Shown here piece after piece: positions 41,380 to 51,380 of a DNA stretch of 64,000 nt. A program made the position numbers and the translations under genes. The stretch is from Alphaproteobacteria bacterium (GTDB lineage: Bacteria > Pseudomonadota > Alphaproteobacteria > UBA8366 > Aestuariispiraceae): positions 248,001-312,000 of the forward strand of contig JASJDC010000001.1 in assembly GCA_030065235.1 (NCBI GenBank). Reading direction: 5' to 3'. Within the stretch, counting starts at the first letter, position 1, and the number at the start of each line of letters is the position of its first letter. The notes under the pieces were generated by a model, which had not been told where the DNA came from, did no database searches, and saw only the letters and a program-made list of their open reading frames with translations.

Positions 41380-41838
41380 TTGAAAGAACAATATCTCGAA
41401 GTCATCCGCCTCATTGAGCGTCTGCACCGTCAGTTCCTCGAAGTCATAAAAGGCGAGTTGGATCGCGCAGGCGTGCGCGATATCAACAATATCCAAGCGC
41501 TGATTCTGTATAATATCGGCGAAGACGAGCTCACGGTCGGAGAGTTGACCCATCGCGGATATTATCTCGGGTCGAACGTCTCCTATAATGTCCGGAAGAT
41601 GGTCGAGAACGGCTACCTGATCCAGGAACGTTCGGCGCATGATCGGCGCTCGGTCCGCGTAAGGCTCTCGGACAAAGGCCTCGACGTGCATGGCAAGGTC
41701 AACGAAATCATCGACACCCAGTCCGCGCGCCTCAATGAAACCGGGATCACGGACAGTCATTTGGACGGGACGGGACAGGTTCTAACCCGGCTCGAACGGT
41801 TCCTGCTTCATACGTTCGGCTATGGGCCGGTGCGCTAA
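41380..41838 (+). CDS. MarR-family winged-helix regulator (LdtR-like)
   Basis: 152 residues from a TTG start with GGAG seven bases upstream. The winged helix reads INNIQALILYNIGEDELTVGELTHRGYYLGSNVSYNVRKMVENGYLIQERSAHDRRSVRVRLSDKG. This matches the LdtR group conserved in alphaproteobacteria, known from Liberibacter as a regulator of an L,D-transpeptidase and stress genes. Target here unknown. Confidence 0.85.
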   Translation: MKEQYLEVIRLIERLHRQFLEVIKGELDRAGVRDINNIQALILYNIGEDELTVGELTHRGYYLGSNVSYNVRKMVENGYLIQERSAHDRRSVRVRLSDKGLDVHGKVNEIIDTQSARLNETGITDSHLDGTGQVLTRLERFLLHTFGYGPVR

Positions 41839-41866
41839 CCTCTAAAGACGGCAGCCCAGTTCTGAG

Positions 41867-42520
41867 TTAACCGGCGAGCCGGTCGACCCGTCGTTTGAGG
41901 GCCGTCATCACCCCTTCAAAGCCGCCGCTGCGCAAGACTGAGGCGAATTGATCGCGCTCCGTCCGCAGCATGCTCACGCCCTCCACGACGACGTCGATGA
42001 TTTTCAATTGGCCGCCGGAATCACGCACACGCCATCCTGCGGCGATCGGCGGCGCGCCTTCCTGCTCGATCCTGGTGGAAACGAGTTGATCGCGCTTGCC
42101 GATAGGCGTGCTGCCGCCGATCTCGAATCTCTGGCCGGAATAACCACCCAATCGTTTTGCATATGTGATCACGACGAAGTCGGAGAACAGGTCGGTGTAT
42201 TCTTTGCGGTCGGTTTCCGACGCTTTGCGCCAGGCCGATCCGAGGACGAACTGCGCCATTTCGTTCAGGGCCAGATTATTGCGCAGCAGGTCCTGGACCT
42301 TTTGCTCACGCTCTTCCGCCGAGCCCTGCGTCAGCGTCGATAAGGCCGTCTCGCTCAGCTTTGTTATGTAAGCTTCAGCGTCATTTGGCGCCACTTGAGC
42401 ACGAACCGCGTTGCCGGACGCCAGCAGCGCCAGCGCTAACAGCGCGGCCGATCCAAGGCGCAAAAAACTGTATCGTGATAGTGAAGCAGCACGCGTTTGG
42501 CGGACGGTATCTCGGTTCAT
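41867..42520 (-). CDS. mlaC: MlaC-like phospholipid-binding ABC transporter protein
   Basis: 217 residues with a signal peptide (LRLGSAALLALALLASGNAVRA). The MlaC/Ttg2D domain includes LNEMAQFVLGSAWRKASETDRKEYTDLFSDFVVITYAKRLGGYSGQRFEIGG and VVVEGVSMLRTERDQFASVLRSGGFEGVMTAL. MlaC carries phospholipids between outer and inner membrane. No mlaDEF genes are adjacent. Confidence 0.92.
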   Translation of the reverse strand: MNRDTVRQTRAASLSRYSFLRLGSAALLALALLASGNAVRAQVAPNDAEAYITKLSETALSTLTQGSAEEREQKVQDLLRNNLALNEMAQFVLGSAWRKASETDRKEYTDLFSDFVVITYAKRLGGYSGQRFEIGGSTPIGKRDQLVSTRIEQEGAPPIAAGWRVRDSGGQLKIIDVVVEGVSMLRTERDQFASVLRSGGFEGVMTALKRRVDRLAG

Positions 42521-42565
42521 GTCTGGTTTTTCCTTAACTCGGTCCAGTGCGACAAACGCCGCGCC

Positions 42566-43750
42566 CTAGAAGAACGCTTGAATACCTGTTTGGGCCCGGC
42601 CCAAAATCAAGGCATGCACATCATGCGTGCCTTCATAAGTGTTGACGGCTTCGAGATTCATCACATGCCGGATCACATGATATTCGTCCGATATTCCGTT
42701 TCCGCCGAGCATATCGCGAGCGTCTCGGGCGATGGTCAGCGCTTTGCCGCAGGAGTTCCGCTTGATCAATGAGATCAATTCGGGCGGGCAAGCGTCAGCG
42801 TCTTTCATGGCGCCGGCGCGCAGAACCGCCTGCAGGCCGATGGCGATCTCGGTCTGCATGTCCGCGAGTTTCTTCTGAATTAGCTGATTGGCGGCGAGAG
42901 GACGGCCGAATTGCTTCCGGTCCATGACATAGTCCCGAGCCGCCTTCCAGCAGGATTGGGCGGCCCCCAGCGCGCCGAAAGCGATTCCGAAGCGCGCATT
43001 ATTCAAACAGCCGAAAGGCCCTTTCAAACCAGACACATGCGGCAAAAGGTTCTCTTCAGGGACGAACACGTCGTCCATCTGTATCATCCCGGTGATTGAC
43101 GCTCTGAGCGAGAATTTACCTTCGATCTTCGGCGTTTCCAGCCCCTCCATGCCGCGTTCCAGGATGAAGCCGCGGATCACATCGTCATCCGTCTTCGCCC
43201 AAACGATCATGACGTCGGCGATCGGGGAATTCGTGATCCAGTTCTTGGCGCCGGACAGCCGATATCCGCCGTCCACAGCGCGTGCGCGCGTCACCATCGA
43301 GGCCGGGTCGGAGCCGTGATCCGGCTCCGTCAGCCCGAAACACCCAACCCATTCGCCGGAGGCGAGCTTCGGCAGGTATTTCCGCTTCTGCGCGTCGGTT
43401 CCATAGGCGTTGATCGGATGCATCACCAGCGAGGATTGAACGCTGAAGGCGGAGCGATAGCCGCTGTCGATCGCCTCGACCTCCATCGCCGCCAAGCCAT
43501 ACGCGGTGTAACTGACCCCGGCGCAGCCGTAGGTCTCAGGCAGCGTCATACCCAAAAGCCCGAGCGCGCCCATCTCTGTGAAAATCATTCGGTCGAAACG
43601 CTCATACCGATTCGCCTGAAGGATTCTCGGGGCCAGCTTTTCTTGGCAATATTGATGCGCCGTGTCGCGGATCATCCGATCTTCTTCGGACAATTGCTCG
43701 TCCAGCAGGAAAGGGTCTTCCCATTGAAATCTGGGGCGCATCTCGGTCAT
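42566..43750 (-). CDS. gcdH: Glutaryl-CoA dehydrogenase
   Basis: 394 residues from the ATG at 43750. GCDH hallmarks: [60 protein letters not shown], and [45 protein letters not shown], where the Glu of YEGTHD is the catalytic base and the GNGI segment is specific. It oxidatively decarboxylates glutaryl-CoA to crotonyl-CoA in lysine and tryptophan breakdown. Confidence 0.94.
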   Translation of the reverse strand: MTEMRPRFQWEDPFLLDEQLSEEDRMIRDTAHQYCQEKLAPRILQANRYERFDRMIFTEMGALGLLGMTLPETYGCAGVSYTAYGLAAMEVEAIDSGYRSAFSVQSSLVMHPINAYGTDAQKRKYLPKLASGEWVGCFGLTEPDHGSDPASMVTRARAVDGGYRLSGAKNWITNSPIADVMIVWAKTDDDVIRGFILERGMEGLETPKIEGKFSLRASITGMIQMDDVFVPEENLLPHVSGLKGPFGCLNNARFGIAFGALGAAQSCWKAARDYVMDRKQFGRPLAANQLIQKKLADMQTEIAIGLQAVLRAGAMKDADACPPELISLIKRNSCGKALTIARDARDMLGGNGISDEYHVIRHVMNLEAVNTYEGTHDVHALILGRAQTGIQAFF

Positions 43751-44015
43751 CGTTTTGTCCGCCTCGTCTCTGGCGTCTTGCCTATGGCGCCCTGTGTCGA
43801 GCACCTCGTCGCGTGCCCCTACTATTCGGCGCGGCGGTCGCCATCATTGACGACGCCGAAGCGCGCCCGGTACTACTCAACGACCGCACCTTGTTGATTG
43901 ACGCAGTCATAAGCCGAGCCCGCCGCCATGTCGAGAGCGCCGGAGCAAGAGAGCGCGCGATTTCCTCGCGGCCTTTTCAATTCCGTGTTAGCGGAGGCGG
44001 CATAGGACCGAACCA

Positions 44016-44312
44016 ATGGCGCAAAAGTACAGGTCCAAAATCCTGCCCAAAGGCGCGTTGATCGAATACATCAAGCAGGGCGCTTATGTGAAAGTGTCCG
44101 CGGTGGATCCCGTCACTACCGTTGAGGTCGCTTTGGTAGGCGATCCGGCGGCCGGCGCGGACCGGTTGGCGCGCGAAGCCGTGAAAAAGCTCGAATATGT
44201 GCTGCGGAAAAACGCGCAGAATCAAGACGCCAGCCAAAGGTCGGGCGCAAGCGGCGCGGCGGGAACCCCGCGCGGCCGACGGCCGGAGACCCCGAGCGGC
44301 TGGGATTTCTAG
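44016..44312 (+). CDS. Small conserved protein (DUF6898-like)
   Basis: 98 residues. The core GALIEYIKQGAYVKVSAVDPVTTVEVALVGDP followed by a helix (AREAVKKLEYVLRKN) resembles small alphaproteobacterial proteins of the DUF6898 type. The Gly/Arg/Ser-rich tail (RSGASGAAGTPRGRRP) looks disordered. Function unknown. Convergent with mucR. Confidence 0.6.
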   Translation: MAQKYRSKILPKGALIEYIKQGAYVKVSAVDPVTTVEVALVGDPAAGADRLAREAVKKLEYVLRKNAQNQDASQRSGASGAAGTPRGRRPETPSGWDF

Positions 44313-44403
44313 ACTGCGCCGGGGGCTTGGCTCGGCGTGGATTTTCAGATCAACGCATCCGGTGCGATGATCTCGGCGGAGGATAAAGCGTTTGGCGCGC
44401 GTG

Positions 44404-44859
44404 TTACTGAGCGGCGCGGTGGGCGGGACGGTCGCCGGGCGACTTGCCCAGGCCGATCTGTTTGGCGAACGCCGAACGTTGCGCCGCATAGTTGGGCGCG
44501 ACCATCGGATAGTCCGCCGGCAAGCCCCATTTGGCGCGGTATTCCTCAGGCGTCATGTCGTAAGTCGTGCGCAAATGCCGCTTGAGCATTTTCAGCTTCT
44601 TGCCGTCTTCCAAGCACACGAGATAGTCCGGCGTGACCGAGCGCTTGATCGGCACCGCCGCTTGGCTGACGTCGGCTTTCGCGCTCTTGGGCGCGCCGCG
44701 GCTCAAGGCTTCAAATGTCTTGAAGACTGAATTGATGACGGCGGGAACGTCCTTCCCGGCGACCGTGTGGTTGCCGAGATAGGCGGCCGCCACGTCTGAT
44801 GTCATCTTTAGAAGAGCCGCGCGGTCCACGGCGATCTCTCGGGAGGATCCTTCAGCCAT
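44404..44859 (-). CDS. mucR: MucR/Ros-family transcriptional regulator
   Basis: 151 residues from the ATG at 44859 with AGGAA six bases upstream. The MucR region is clear: TPDYLVCLEDGKKLKMLKRHLRTTYDMTPEEYRAKWGLPADYPMVAPNYAAQRSAFAKQIGLG. In Ros the zinc ligands are Cys, Asp, His and a second His. Here the second His position is Thr (HLRTTY), as in several MucR proteins that fold without zinc. MucR binds AT-rich DNA and acts as an H-NS-like regulator of surface and motility genes. The gene faces a 364-base, AT-rich upstream region. Confidence 0.92.
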   Translation of the reverse strand: MAEGSSREIAVDRAALLKMTSDVAAAYLGNHTVAGKDVPAVINSVFKTFEALSRGAPKSAKADVSQAAVPIKRSVTPDYLVCLEDGKKLKMLKRHLRTTYDMTPEEYRAKWGLPADYPMVAPNYAAQRSAFAKQIGLGKSPGDRPAHRAAQ

Positions 44860-45223
44860 ATGCGGTTCCTGTCCATGTCCGGCGCGGATGGCCAGGAACG
44901 CCGACTCCAACTCGCTGAAGCGCGCCGACTCTGAACCTCATCGCCAGGGTTTCGATTCGTTTTGTTGTCAATACTAAAGCATTCGGCAAACAAAATTACA
45001 ATATCGAAATTGCGCGTTACTCATTTTCTCCTTTCGAATACTTGATCGGAGCGAAACATAATCACTGAGCGTCTGGGGGAATACGCCGCGATCATCTCGC
45101 GGGTCGGCCGGGATTTCGGATAGTCCGGTCGCGGCCTTCCCATCTTTGCGGCGTCCGTGTTACCACCCGATCGCGACATTGACCTGAGGCGTGATTCCGA
45201 CGGCGCGGGGAGGGAGCGGGACC
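44860..45223. other. AT-rich divergent intergenic region between mucR and rpiB
   Basis: 364 bases. The first 150 bases upstream of mucR are clearly AT-rich with runs such as AACAAAATTACAATATCGAAATT, the kind of DNA that MucR proteins bind, so autoregulation is likely. The rpiB side is GC-rich. No RNA gene or extra ORF was recognised. Confidence 0.5.
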
Positions 45224-45688
45224 ATGAATGATCCAAGCCCGACAGGGCGTGCCGAAGAAGGGCCGACCATCTGGGTGGCGAGCGATCACGCGGGGCTGGC
45301 GATGAAGCGCGACATCGCGGCTTGGCTCGCCCAAGCGGGGTGGCGTGTTATCGATCTCGGACCCGACGAGCCGGCCTCGGTCGATTATCCGGACTACGCA
45401 AATCGCTTGGCGGAGGCGCTGAAGGATAAAGAAGAGGCTTTCGGCGTGCTGGTCTGCGGCACCGGCATCGGCATATCGATGGCGGCCAATCGCCACCGGC
45501 ATGTGCGCGCGGCCTTATGCCACAACGCGACGGACGCGCGGCTCGCGCGCCAGCACAACGACGCCAATGTCATTGCGCTGGGCGCCCGCACGCTGGGTCC
45601 GGAAATCGCTTTGGATTGCGTCTCGGCGTTCCTTGACGCGGAGTTCGAAGGGGGACGCCACGCTGCTCGGGTCGCCAAAATGTCGTGA
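45224..45688 (+). CDS. rpiB: Ribose 5-phosphate isomerase B
   Basis: 154 residues from the ATG at 45224 (GGGAG upstream). Features: IWVASDHAGLAMKRDI, the active-site cysteine in GVLVCGTGIGISMAANR, RAALCHNATDARLARQHNDANVIALGART. It interconverts ribose 5-phosphate and ribulose 5-phosphate, the riboflavin and nucleotide precursor. Upstream of glyA and the riboflavin genes, an order typical of alphaproteobacteria. Confidence 0.94.
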   Translation: MNDPSPTGRAEEGPTIWVASDHAGLAMKRDIAAWLAQAGWRVIDLGPDEPASVDYPDYANRLAEALKDKEEAFGVLVCGTGIGISMAANRHRHVRAALCHNATDARLARQHNDANVIALGARTLGPEIALDCVSAFLDAEFEGGRHAARVAKMS

Positions 45689-45841
45689 TCGCCAGATTGT
45701 CTCGCTTTCCGATGACCGACCGCGTCGGAATCGCGTATAGACGGGAGCGCGCGCGCCGCCTATAGCAAGATCCCCTAAGGCGCGCTGTCTTTCGCGCCGC
45801 GCCATTTCTCCGAAGACTGACCGCCACCAAGGACTGACACG

Positions 45842-47173
45842 ATGAGCGAAGCCGCCCTTTCCCAGCCGTTGAACGCCGCTTTTCCGGAGGCGGAGATGGA
45901 ATCCTTCTTTTCGGACGATCTGGCCCATCGCGACTCGGCTGTCTTTTCCGCCTTGAAGTCCGAATGGGAGCGGCAGCGTGACGGAATCGAACTGATTGCG
46001 TCGGAGAATATCGTAAGCCGGGCGGTAATGGACGCGGTTGGCTCGGTCAACACCAACAAATACGCCGAGGGCTATCCGGGCCGGCGCTATTACGGCGGCT
46101 GTGAATATGTCGACGAGGTCGAGCGGCTGGCGATCGAACGCGCTCAGAAACTGTTCGATTGCGACTTCGTGAATGTTCAACCGCATTCCGGCGCCCAGGC
46201 CAATCAGGCGGTCTTCATGGCGCTGTTGCAGCCGGGCGACGCCTTCATGGGGCTTTCGCTCGCCAGCGGCGGTCACCTGACCCATGGGGCAAAACCGAAC
46301 CAGTCCGGCAAATGGTTCACGCCGATCCTCTACGACGTTCGGAAGCAGGACGCGTTGATCGATTTCGATCAGGTCGAAGCGCAGGCGCGGGAGCACAGAC
46401 CGAAGCTGATCATCGCCGGCGGCTCCGCCTATTCGCGGATCATCGACTTCGCCCGATTCCGGGCCATCGCCGATGAGGTCGGGGCGCTCTTCATGGTCGA
46501 TATGGCGCATTTCGCGGGTCTGGTCGCAGGCGGCGTGCATCCGAACCCGCTCGATCACGCCCATGTCGTCACCACCACGACGCACAAGACGCTGCGCTCG
46601 GCGCGCGGCGGTATGATCCTCAGCCGGGACATGGATCTCGGCAAGAAGATCAACTCCGCCGTTTTCCCAGGGCTTCAGGGCGGGCCGCTCATGCATATCA
46701 TCGCCGGCAAGGCCGTTGGTTTCGGCGAGGCGCTGCGGCCGGAGTTCAAGACCTACGCCCAACAGATTGTCGCGAACGCCCAGGCTTTGGCGGAAACGGT
46801 GATGAAGGGCGGATTCGACGTCGTTTCCGGCGGCACCGACACGCATCTCTTTTTGATGGACCTGCGGCCCAAGGCGCTGACGGGGAATATCGCGTCCGAA
46901 AGCCTCGAGCGCGCGGGGATCACCTGCAATAAGAACGGCGTACCGTTCGACCCGGAGAAGCCGATGGTCACCTCAGGCGTGCGGCTGGGCACGCCGGCCG
47001 CCACCACGCGCGGCCTCAAGGAAGATGATTTCCGTTTGGTCGGCGAGCTGATCGTCGAGGTGTTGGACGGACTGGCCGCGAACCGCGACGACAATTCGGC
47101 GGTGGAGGAGAGCGTCCGTCAGCGGGTATTGGCGCTGTGCCAGCGTTTTCCGATCTATCCGGACGTCTTTTAG
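45842..47173 (+). CDS. glyA: Serine hydroxymethyltransferase
   Basis: 443 residues. Features: [60 protein letters not shown] (the PLP lysine), and [17 protein letters not shown]. It makes glycine and 5,10-methylene-THF from serine. 153 bases after rpiB. Confidence 0.97.
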   Translation: MSEAALSQPLNAAFPEAEMESFFSDDLAHRDSAVFSALKSEWERQRDGIELIASENIVSRAVMDAVGSVNTNKYAEGYPGRRYYGGCEYVDEVERLAIERAQKLFDCDFVNVQPHSGAQANQAVFMALLQPGDAFMGLSLASGGHLTHGAKPNQSGKWFTPILYDVRKQDALIDFDQVEAQAREHRPKLIIAGGSAYSRIIDFARFRAIADEVGALFMVDMAHFAGLVAGGVHPNPLDHAHVVTTTTHKTLRSARGGMILSRDMDLGKKINSAVFPGLQGGPLMHIIAGKAVGFGEALRPEFKTYAQQIVANAQALAETVMKGGFDVVSGGTDTHLFLMDLRPKALTGNIASESLERAGITCNKNGVPFDPEKPMVTSGVRLGTPAATTRGLKEDDFRLVGELIVEVLDGLAANRDDNSAVEESVRQRVLALCQRFPIYPDVF

Positions 47174-47356
47174 GCCGGGTTACATTCTCACCGCTTGCCG
47201 CGCCCGTCGCCGCGCCCGCATTTTTTCGCCGAACCCCAAAGGCTAGATGTTGTAAGGCACGGCCCGCTAGGCGCAATATGCGCCCACAAGATCAGAGAGC
47301 ATCGCTGAGGCGCGTCCATCACGCGCCTTCTCGGTCGTTAAGCAAGGATTTTCGGC

Positions 47357-47821
47357 ATGAGGTGTCCGTTCTGCGGTCATGAAGACACGCAAGTCAAGGA
47401 TTCGCGTCCAACAGAGGACAACGCCGCGATCCGGCGCCGTCGCCTTTGTCAGAATTGCGGCGCGCGCTTCACCACCTTCGAGCGGGTCCAGCTGCGCGAA
47501 CTGACCGTGACCAAGACAAACGGACAGCGCGAACCGTTCGACCGTGAGAAGCTCTTGCGCTCGATGCGGATTTCACTTCGGAAGCGCAATGTCGATCCTG
47601 AGCGGATCGAACGGGTCGTGAATTCGATCGTGCGGCGCTTGGAAAGCAATGGCGAGAGCGAAGTGCCGTCCAAGTCCATCGGTGAAATGGTCATGGAGGC
47701 GTTGAACCAACTGGACCCGGTCGCCTATGTCCGTTTCGCCTCGGTCTATAGAAACTTTCGTGAAATCAGTGATTTCGAGAACTTTATTGATAAAGAAGTC
47801 ACGGTTCGTCCAGATCAGTGA
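47357..47821 (+). CDS. nrdR: Transcriptional repressor NrdR
   Basis: 154 residues. An N-terminal zinc ribbon ([18 protein letters not shown] and [14 protein letters not shown]) is followed by an ATP-cone domain ([27 protein letters not shown]). NrdR senses dATP/ATP and represses ribonucleotide reductase genes. It lies 12 bases before ribD, the usual arrangement. Confidence 0.97.
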   Translation: MRCPFCGHEDTQVKDSRPTEDNAAIRRRRLCQNCGARFTTFERVQLRELTVTKTNGQREPFDREKLLRSMRISLRKRNVDPERIERVVNSIVRRLESNGESEVPSKSIGEMVMEALNQLDPVAYVRFASVYRNFREISDFENFIDKEVTVRPDQ

Positions 47822-47833
47822 GCGCCCAGACCG

Positions 47834-48970
47834 GTGAGCGCCGCGTTCACAGAGCGCGACCGATGGGCGATGAGCGCCGCGCTGGGGCTGGCGCGGCGCG
47901 GCCTGGGGCAGGTTTGGCCGAACCCGTCGGTCGGATGCGTCATCCTTGACGCCGATGGCGCCGTTGCGGGGCGCGGATGGACGCAGCCCGGCGGCCGCCC
48001 GCATGCGGAAACCGAGGCGCTGAAGCGCGCCGGCGCCGCGGCCAGGGGCGGAACCGCCTACGTCACACTCGAGCCCTGCAATCATCACGGCCGGACGCCG
48101 CCTTGCACGGAGGCTTTGATGGCGGCCGGGATCGCGCGTCTCGTCTCGACGATCGAGGACCCGGACCCGCGCGTCTGTGGGGCGGGTTTTGAGCGTCTCC
48201 GACAAGCGGGCGTTACGGTCGAAACCGGTTTGTTCGCGGATCAGGCGCGGCGGCTGAATGAAGGGTTCCTGACCAGAGCTTCACGGGGGCGTCCCTTTGT
48301 GGCGCTGAAGACGGCGACCTCGCTGGACGGCAAGATCGCCTTGGCCAACGGCGAAAGCCAATGGATCACCGGGCCGGAAGCGCGGCAATACGCCCATCGC
48401 ATGCGCGCCGAGTCCGATGCGGTCATGGTGGGATCGGGCACCGCGCGACAGGACGATCCTTCGCTGACCTGCCGTCTGCCCGGCTACGACGCGCCATCGC
48501 CAGTGCGCATCGTTGTCGCCTCCGATCCGGACGCTGCGGTGGCTCGGGACGCCAATCTGCGCGACGGCGCGGCGGAGACGTGGCTGATCTGTCCGGCCGA
48601 TATCCAGGCCGCCCACCCCGACTGGGCCGCAGGCCCGGGCATCGCTGAAACGCTGCCGGTTCCGGTGGATGGGCGCGGGAAATTGGATCTGGCGGCCGCC
48701 CTGAAACGCTTGGGCGAGCGCGGTCTGACGCGGGTGATGGTCGAAGGCGGCGGCGCCCTGGCGGCGTCGCTGCTGCGCGCCGATCTGGTAGACGAACTGC
48801 ACTGGGCGCGGGCCCCGAAGATAATCGGGGCCGAGGGGCTGCCGGCGATCGGCGGCTTGGAGCGCGCGCGCCTCGCTCAGAGCGAAGGGTTTCGCTTGGA
48901 TCGCGTCTTAGGGCTTGGCGCGGATGAAGTGGCGGTCTACACCCGGCGCGATCCGATTTGGCGCGGCTGA
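47834..48970 (+). CDS. ribD: Riboflavin biosynthesis protein RibD (deaminase/reductase)
   Basis: 378 residues from a GTG start. The deaminase domain has the zinc motif GGRPHAETEALKRAG and TLEPCNHHGRTPPCTEALM. The reductase domain has FVALKTATSLDGKIALANGESQWITGPEARQYAHRMRAESDAVMVG and VMVEGGGALAASLLRADLVDEL. It carries out steps two and three of riboflavin synthesis from the GTP-derived pyrimidine. First of ribD-ribE-ribBA-ribH. Confidence 0.96.
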   Translation: MSAAFTERDRWAMSAALGLARRGLGQVWPNPSVGCVILDADGAVAGRGWTQPGGRPHAETEALKRAGAAARGGTAYVTLEPCNHHGRTPPCTEALMAAGIARLVSTIEDPDPRVCGAGFERLRQAGVTVETGLFADQARRLNEGFLTRASRGRPFVALKTATSLDGKIALANGESQWITGPEARQYAHRMRAESDAVMVGSGTARQDDPSLTCRLPGYDAPSPVRIVVASDPDAAVARDANLRDGAAETWLICPADIQAAHPDWAAGPGIAETLPVPVDGRGKLDLAAALKRLGERGLTRVMVEGGGALAASLLRADLVDELHWARAPKIIGAEGLPAIGGLERARLAQSEGFRLDRVLGLGADEVAVYTRRDPIWRG

Positions 48971-49027
48971 CAGCGGCCCGGACGGATCGGACTGAAGGTC
49001 TCAAACTGGCGCCGAAGCGAGAGAAGC

Positions 49028-49648
49028 GTGTTCACCGGAATCATCACCGAAATCGGCCATGTGCGGCGGGTCGAGAAACGCGGCGATTGGCGCTTTACGC
49101 TCGGCTGCGCCTATGACCCCGCCGGCATTGCGCTGGGCGCCTCGATCTGCTGTTCGGGGGCCTGCCTGACCGTCATTGAACGGGGCGCGGACGCGGACGG
49201 CCCCTATTTTGTGGTCGATGTCAGCGCCGAGACCCTATCGAAAACCACGCTGGGCGATTGGACCGAAGGGACGCAGATCAATCTCGAACGCTCTTTGAAG
49301 ATGGGCGACGAGCTTGGCGGCCATATCGTGTCCGGTCATGTCGATGGGGTTGGGACGGTGCTCAGCGCGACGCCCGAAGGCGACAGCGCGCGCTGGATGT
49401 TCCAGGCCCCGCGCACGCTGGCGCCCTTTATTGCGCCGAAGGGCTCGATCGCCGTCGACGGGGTCTCGCTGACCGTCAATGAAGTTGAAGACGACCGGTT
49501 CGGGGTCAATATCATTCCCCATACCGCCGAAATGACCACCTTCGGCGGTTTGAAACCGGGCGACGCCGTGAATCTGGAAGTCGATCCCTTGGCGCGCTAC
49601 GTCGCGCGCTTTCTGGAACAAACGGCCCGCGCGGACGCCGCGGCCTGA
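49028..49648 (+). CDS. ribE: Riboflavin synthase alpha chain
   Basis: 206 residues from a GTG start with the signature N-terminus FTGIITEIGHVRRVEKRG. Two lumazine-binding repeats are visible: IALGASICCSGACLTVIERG and SIAVDGVSLTVNEVEDDRFGVNIIPHT. The GHVDGVGTV motif lies in the linker. It dismutates two dimethylribityllumazines to riboflavin. 11 bases before ribBA. Confidence 0.96.
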   Translation: MFTGIITEIGHVRRVEKRGDWRFTLGCAYDPAGIALGASICCSGACLTVIERGADADGPYFVVDVSAETLSKTTLGDWTEGTQINLERSLKMGDELGGHIVSGHVDGVGTVLSATPEGDSARWMFQAPRTLAPFIAPKGSIAVDGVSLTVNEVEDDRFGVNIIPHTAEMTTFGGLKPGDAVNLEVDPLARYVARFLEQTARADAAA

Positions 49649-49659
49649 AGGACTATTAA

Positions 49660-50826
49660 ATGACCAAGTCGCTAAACATCGCTTCGAAACAGGATATCCG
49701 TCGTGCGACGGAGGATCTGGCGTTCCTGTCTTCGGTCGAAGAGATCATCGAAGACGCGCGGAACGGCCGCATGTTCGTGCTGGTCGATGACGAAGACCGC
49801 GAGAATGAAGGCGATCTGGTGATCCCGGCGCAGATGGCGACGCCGGAAGCGATCAATTTCATGGCCAAATATGGCCGCGGCCTGATCTGCCTCGCCTTGA
49901 CGCCGGATCGGGTGGCGCAGCTTGGTCTGGAATTGATGCCGCGTTCCCATTCCTCGCGCTTCGAGACAGCCTTCACCATCTCGATTGAGGCGAAAGAGGG
50001 GGTGACGACGGGGATATCGGCCCCTGACCGCGCGCACACGATCGCTGTTGCGATCGATCCCAACAGCGAGGCCGGCGACATTGTCACACCGGGCCATATT
50101 TTCCCGTTAAGCGCCCGCGATGGCGGCGTTCTGGTGCGTACCGGCCATACCGAGGCGGCTGTCGATATCTCGCGGCTCGCCGGGCTGAATCCGTCGGGCG
50201 TCATCTGCGAGATCATGAATGATGACGGCGAGATGGCGCGGCTGCCGGACCTGATCAGCTTCGCGCAGTTTCACGGGTTGAAGATCGGCGCCATTAATGA
50301 CTTGATCGCCTATCGCCGCCGGCATGATACGCTGGTCGAGCGGGTGTCGGAGACCGATTTCACGTCTGATGTCGGCGGCGCCTTCCGCCTGATCGTCTAT
50401 CGCAACACCGTCACCGGCGGCGAGCATATCGCCCTGGTGAAAGGCGAAATCACCGCCGAGGAACCGATCCTCGCGCGCATGCATGCGGTGAACATCTTCA
50501 ATGATATTCTGAGCGACGCTGAAGCCGGCAAGGGCGGGCAGTTGCATTCGGCGATGCGCAAGATCGGCGAGGCGGGCTCAGGCGTGATCGTCCTAATCCG
50601 AGAATCCGCGCCCAACACTGTCTCCAGCCTGGTCCGCGCGATGAGCGGTGAGACGCCGCCCGACGGCGCACCAAGCGGCGCGCGCGAGTTGCGCGACTAC
50701 GGGGTCGGGGCGCAAATCCTGCTTGATCTCGGCGTCAAACAGATGCGCCTGCTCTCCAACACGGAGAAAACCATCGTCGGGCTGGATGGCTATGGCCTGT
50801 CCGTCGTCGGTCAGGTCTCGATTTAG
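49660..50826 (+). CDS. ribB: 3,4-dihydroxy-2-butanone 4-phosphate synthase with degenerate GTP cyclohydrolase II domain (RibBA-like)
   Basis: 388 residues. The RibB half (residues 20-225) is intact: [29 protein letters not shown], and [34 protein letters not shown]. The C-terminal RibA-like half has lost the three zinc cysteines ([20 protein letters not shown] stands where HSECLTGD...CDCG is normal) and the REGRGIGL-type motif, while keeping [37 protein letters not shown]. It should supply the four-carbon unit but not open GTP. A separate ribA is expected elsewhere. Confidence 0.92.
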   Translation: MTKSLNIASKQDIRRATEDLAFLSSVEEIIEDARNGRMFVLVDDEDRENEGDLVIPAQMATPEAINFMAKYGRGLICLALTPDRVAQLGLELMPRSHSSRFETAFTISIEAKEGVTTGISAPDRAHTIAVAIDPNSEAGDIVTPGHIFPLSARDGGVLVRTGHTEAAVDISRLAGLNPSGVICEIMNDDGEMARLPDLISFAQFHGLKIGAINDLIAYRRRHDTLVERVSETDFTSDVGGAFRLIVYRNTVTGGEHIALVKGEITAEEPILARMHAVNIFNDILSDAEAGKGGQLHSAMRKIGEAGSGVIVLIRESAPNTVSSLVRAMSGETPPDGAPSGARELRDYGVGAQILLDLGVKQMRLLSNTEKTIVGLDGYGLSVVGQVSI

Positions 50827-50854
50827 ACTATGACTTTTGAAAAGGTTCGTCGGC

Positions 50855-51358
50855 GTGTCTGAAGTCTCCAGCGACGCGGGCCCGAAAGGGCCGCACATCA
50901 TGATCGTCGAGGCGCGGTTCTACGCGGATATCGCTGATGCGCTGTTTGACGGCGCGCGCACGGCGTTTGAGGCGGCGGGCGCCACCTACGAACGGTTCGA
51001 GGCGCCCGGCGCCTTTGAAATTCCCGCCGCCATTTCCCACGCCTTGATCCATCAGCGGCTGTCGCAGACCCACCGTTTCGACGGTTATCTGGCGCTCGGC
51101 TGCGTCATTCGTGGTGAGACCTCGCACTACGATCATATTTGCGAGGAGAGCGCGCGCGGCCTGATGGGCCTGTCGATCGATTTTGGTCTGGCGCTGGGGA
51201 ACGGCATTCTGACCGTCGAGAATGACGATCAGGCCTGGGCGCGGGCTAAACGCAGCGACAAGGACAAAGGCGGGGAGGCGGCGCGCGCCTGTCTGGCGAT
51301 GATCGACCATAAACGCCAGTTCGACCTGTATCCGCGCCACGCCGCGGACGCGTCCTGA
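50855..51358 (+). CDS. ribH: 6,7-dimethyl-8-ribityllumazine synthase
   Basis: 167 residues from GTG 50855 (AAGG nine bases upstream; a TTG 18 bases earlier is less likely). Features: IMIVEARFYADIADALFDGA, APGAFEIPAAISHAL, ALGCVIRGETSHYDHICEESARGLMGLSIDFGLALGNGILTVEN. It joins the RibD and RibB products. Followed by nusB, the standard ribH-nusB order. Confidence 0.95.
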   Translation: MSEVSSDAGPKGPHIMIVEARFYADIADALFDGARTAFEAAGATYERFEAPGAFEIPAAISHALIHQRLSQTHRFDGYLALGCVIRGETSHYDHICEESARGLMGLSIDFGLALGNGILTVENDDQAWARAKRSDKDKGGEAARACLAMIDHKRQFDLYPRHAADAS

Positions 51359-51380
51359 TCCCGGCGGAGGAGCCCGAACA

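Noticed and set aside
45515-46846. 443-codon minus-strand frame opposite rpiB and glyA
   Set aside because: Lies over two highly conserved genes; no recognisable domain.
47308-47328. Eight-base perfect hairpin upstream of nrdR
   Set aside because: No T-tract follows and it is GC-only; it may be chance in GC-rich DNA.
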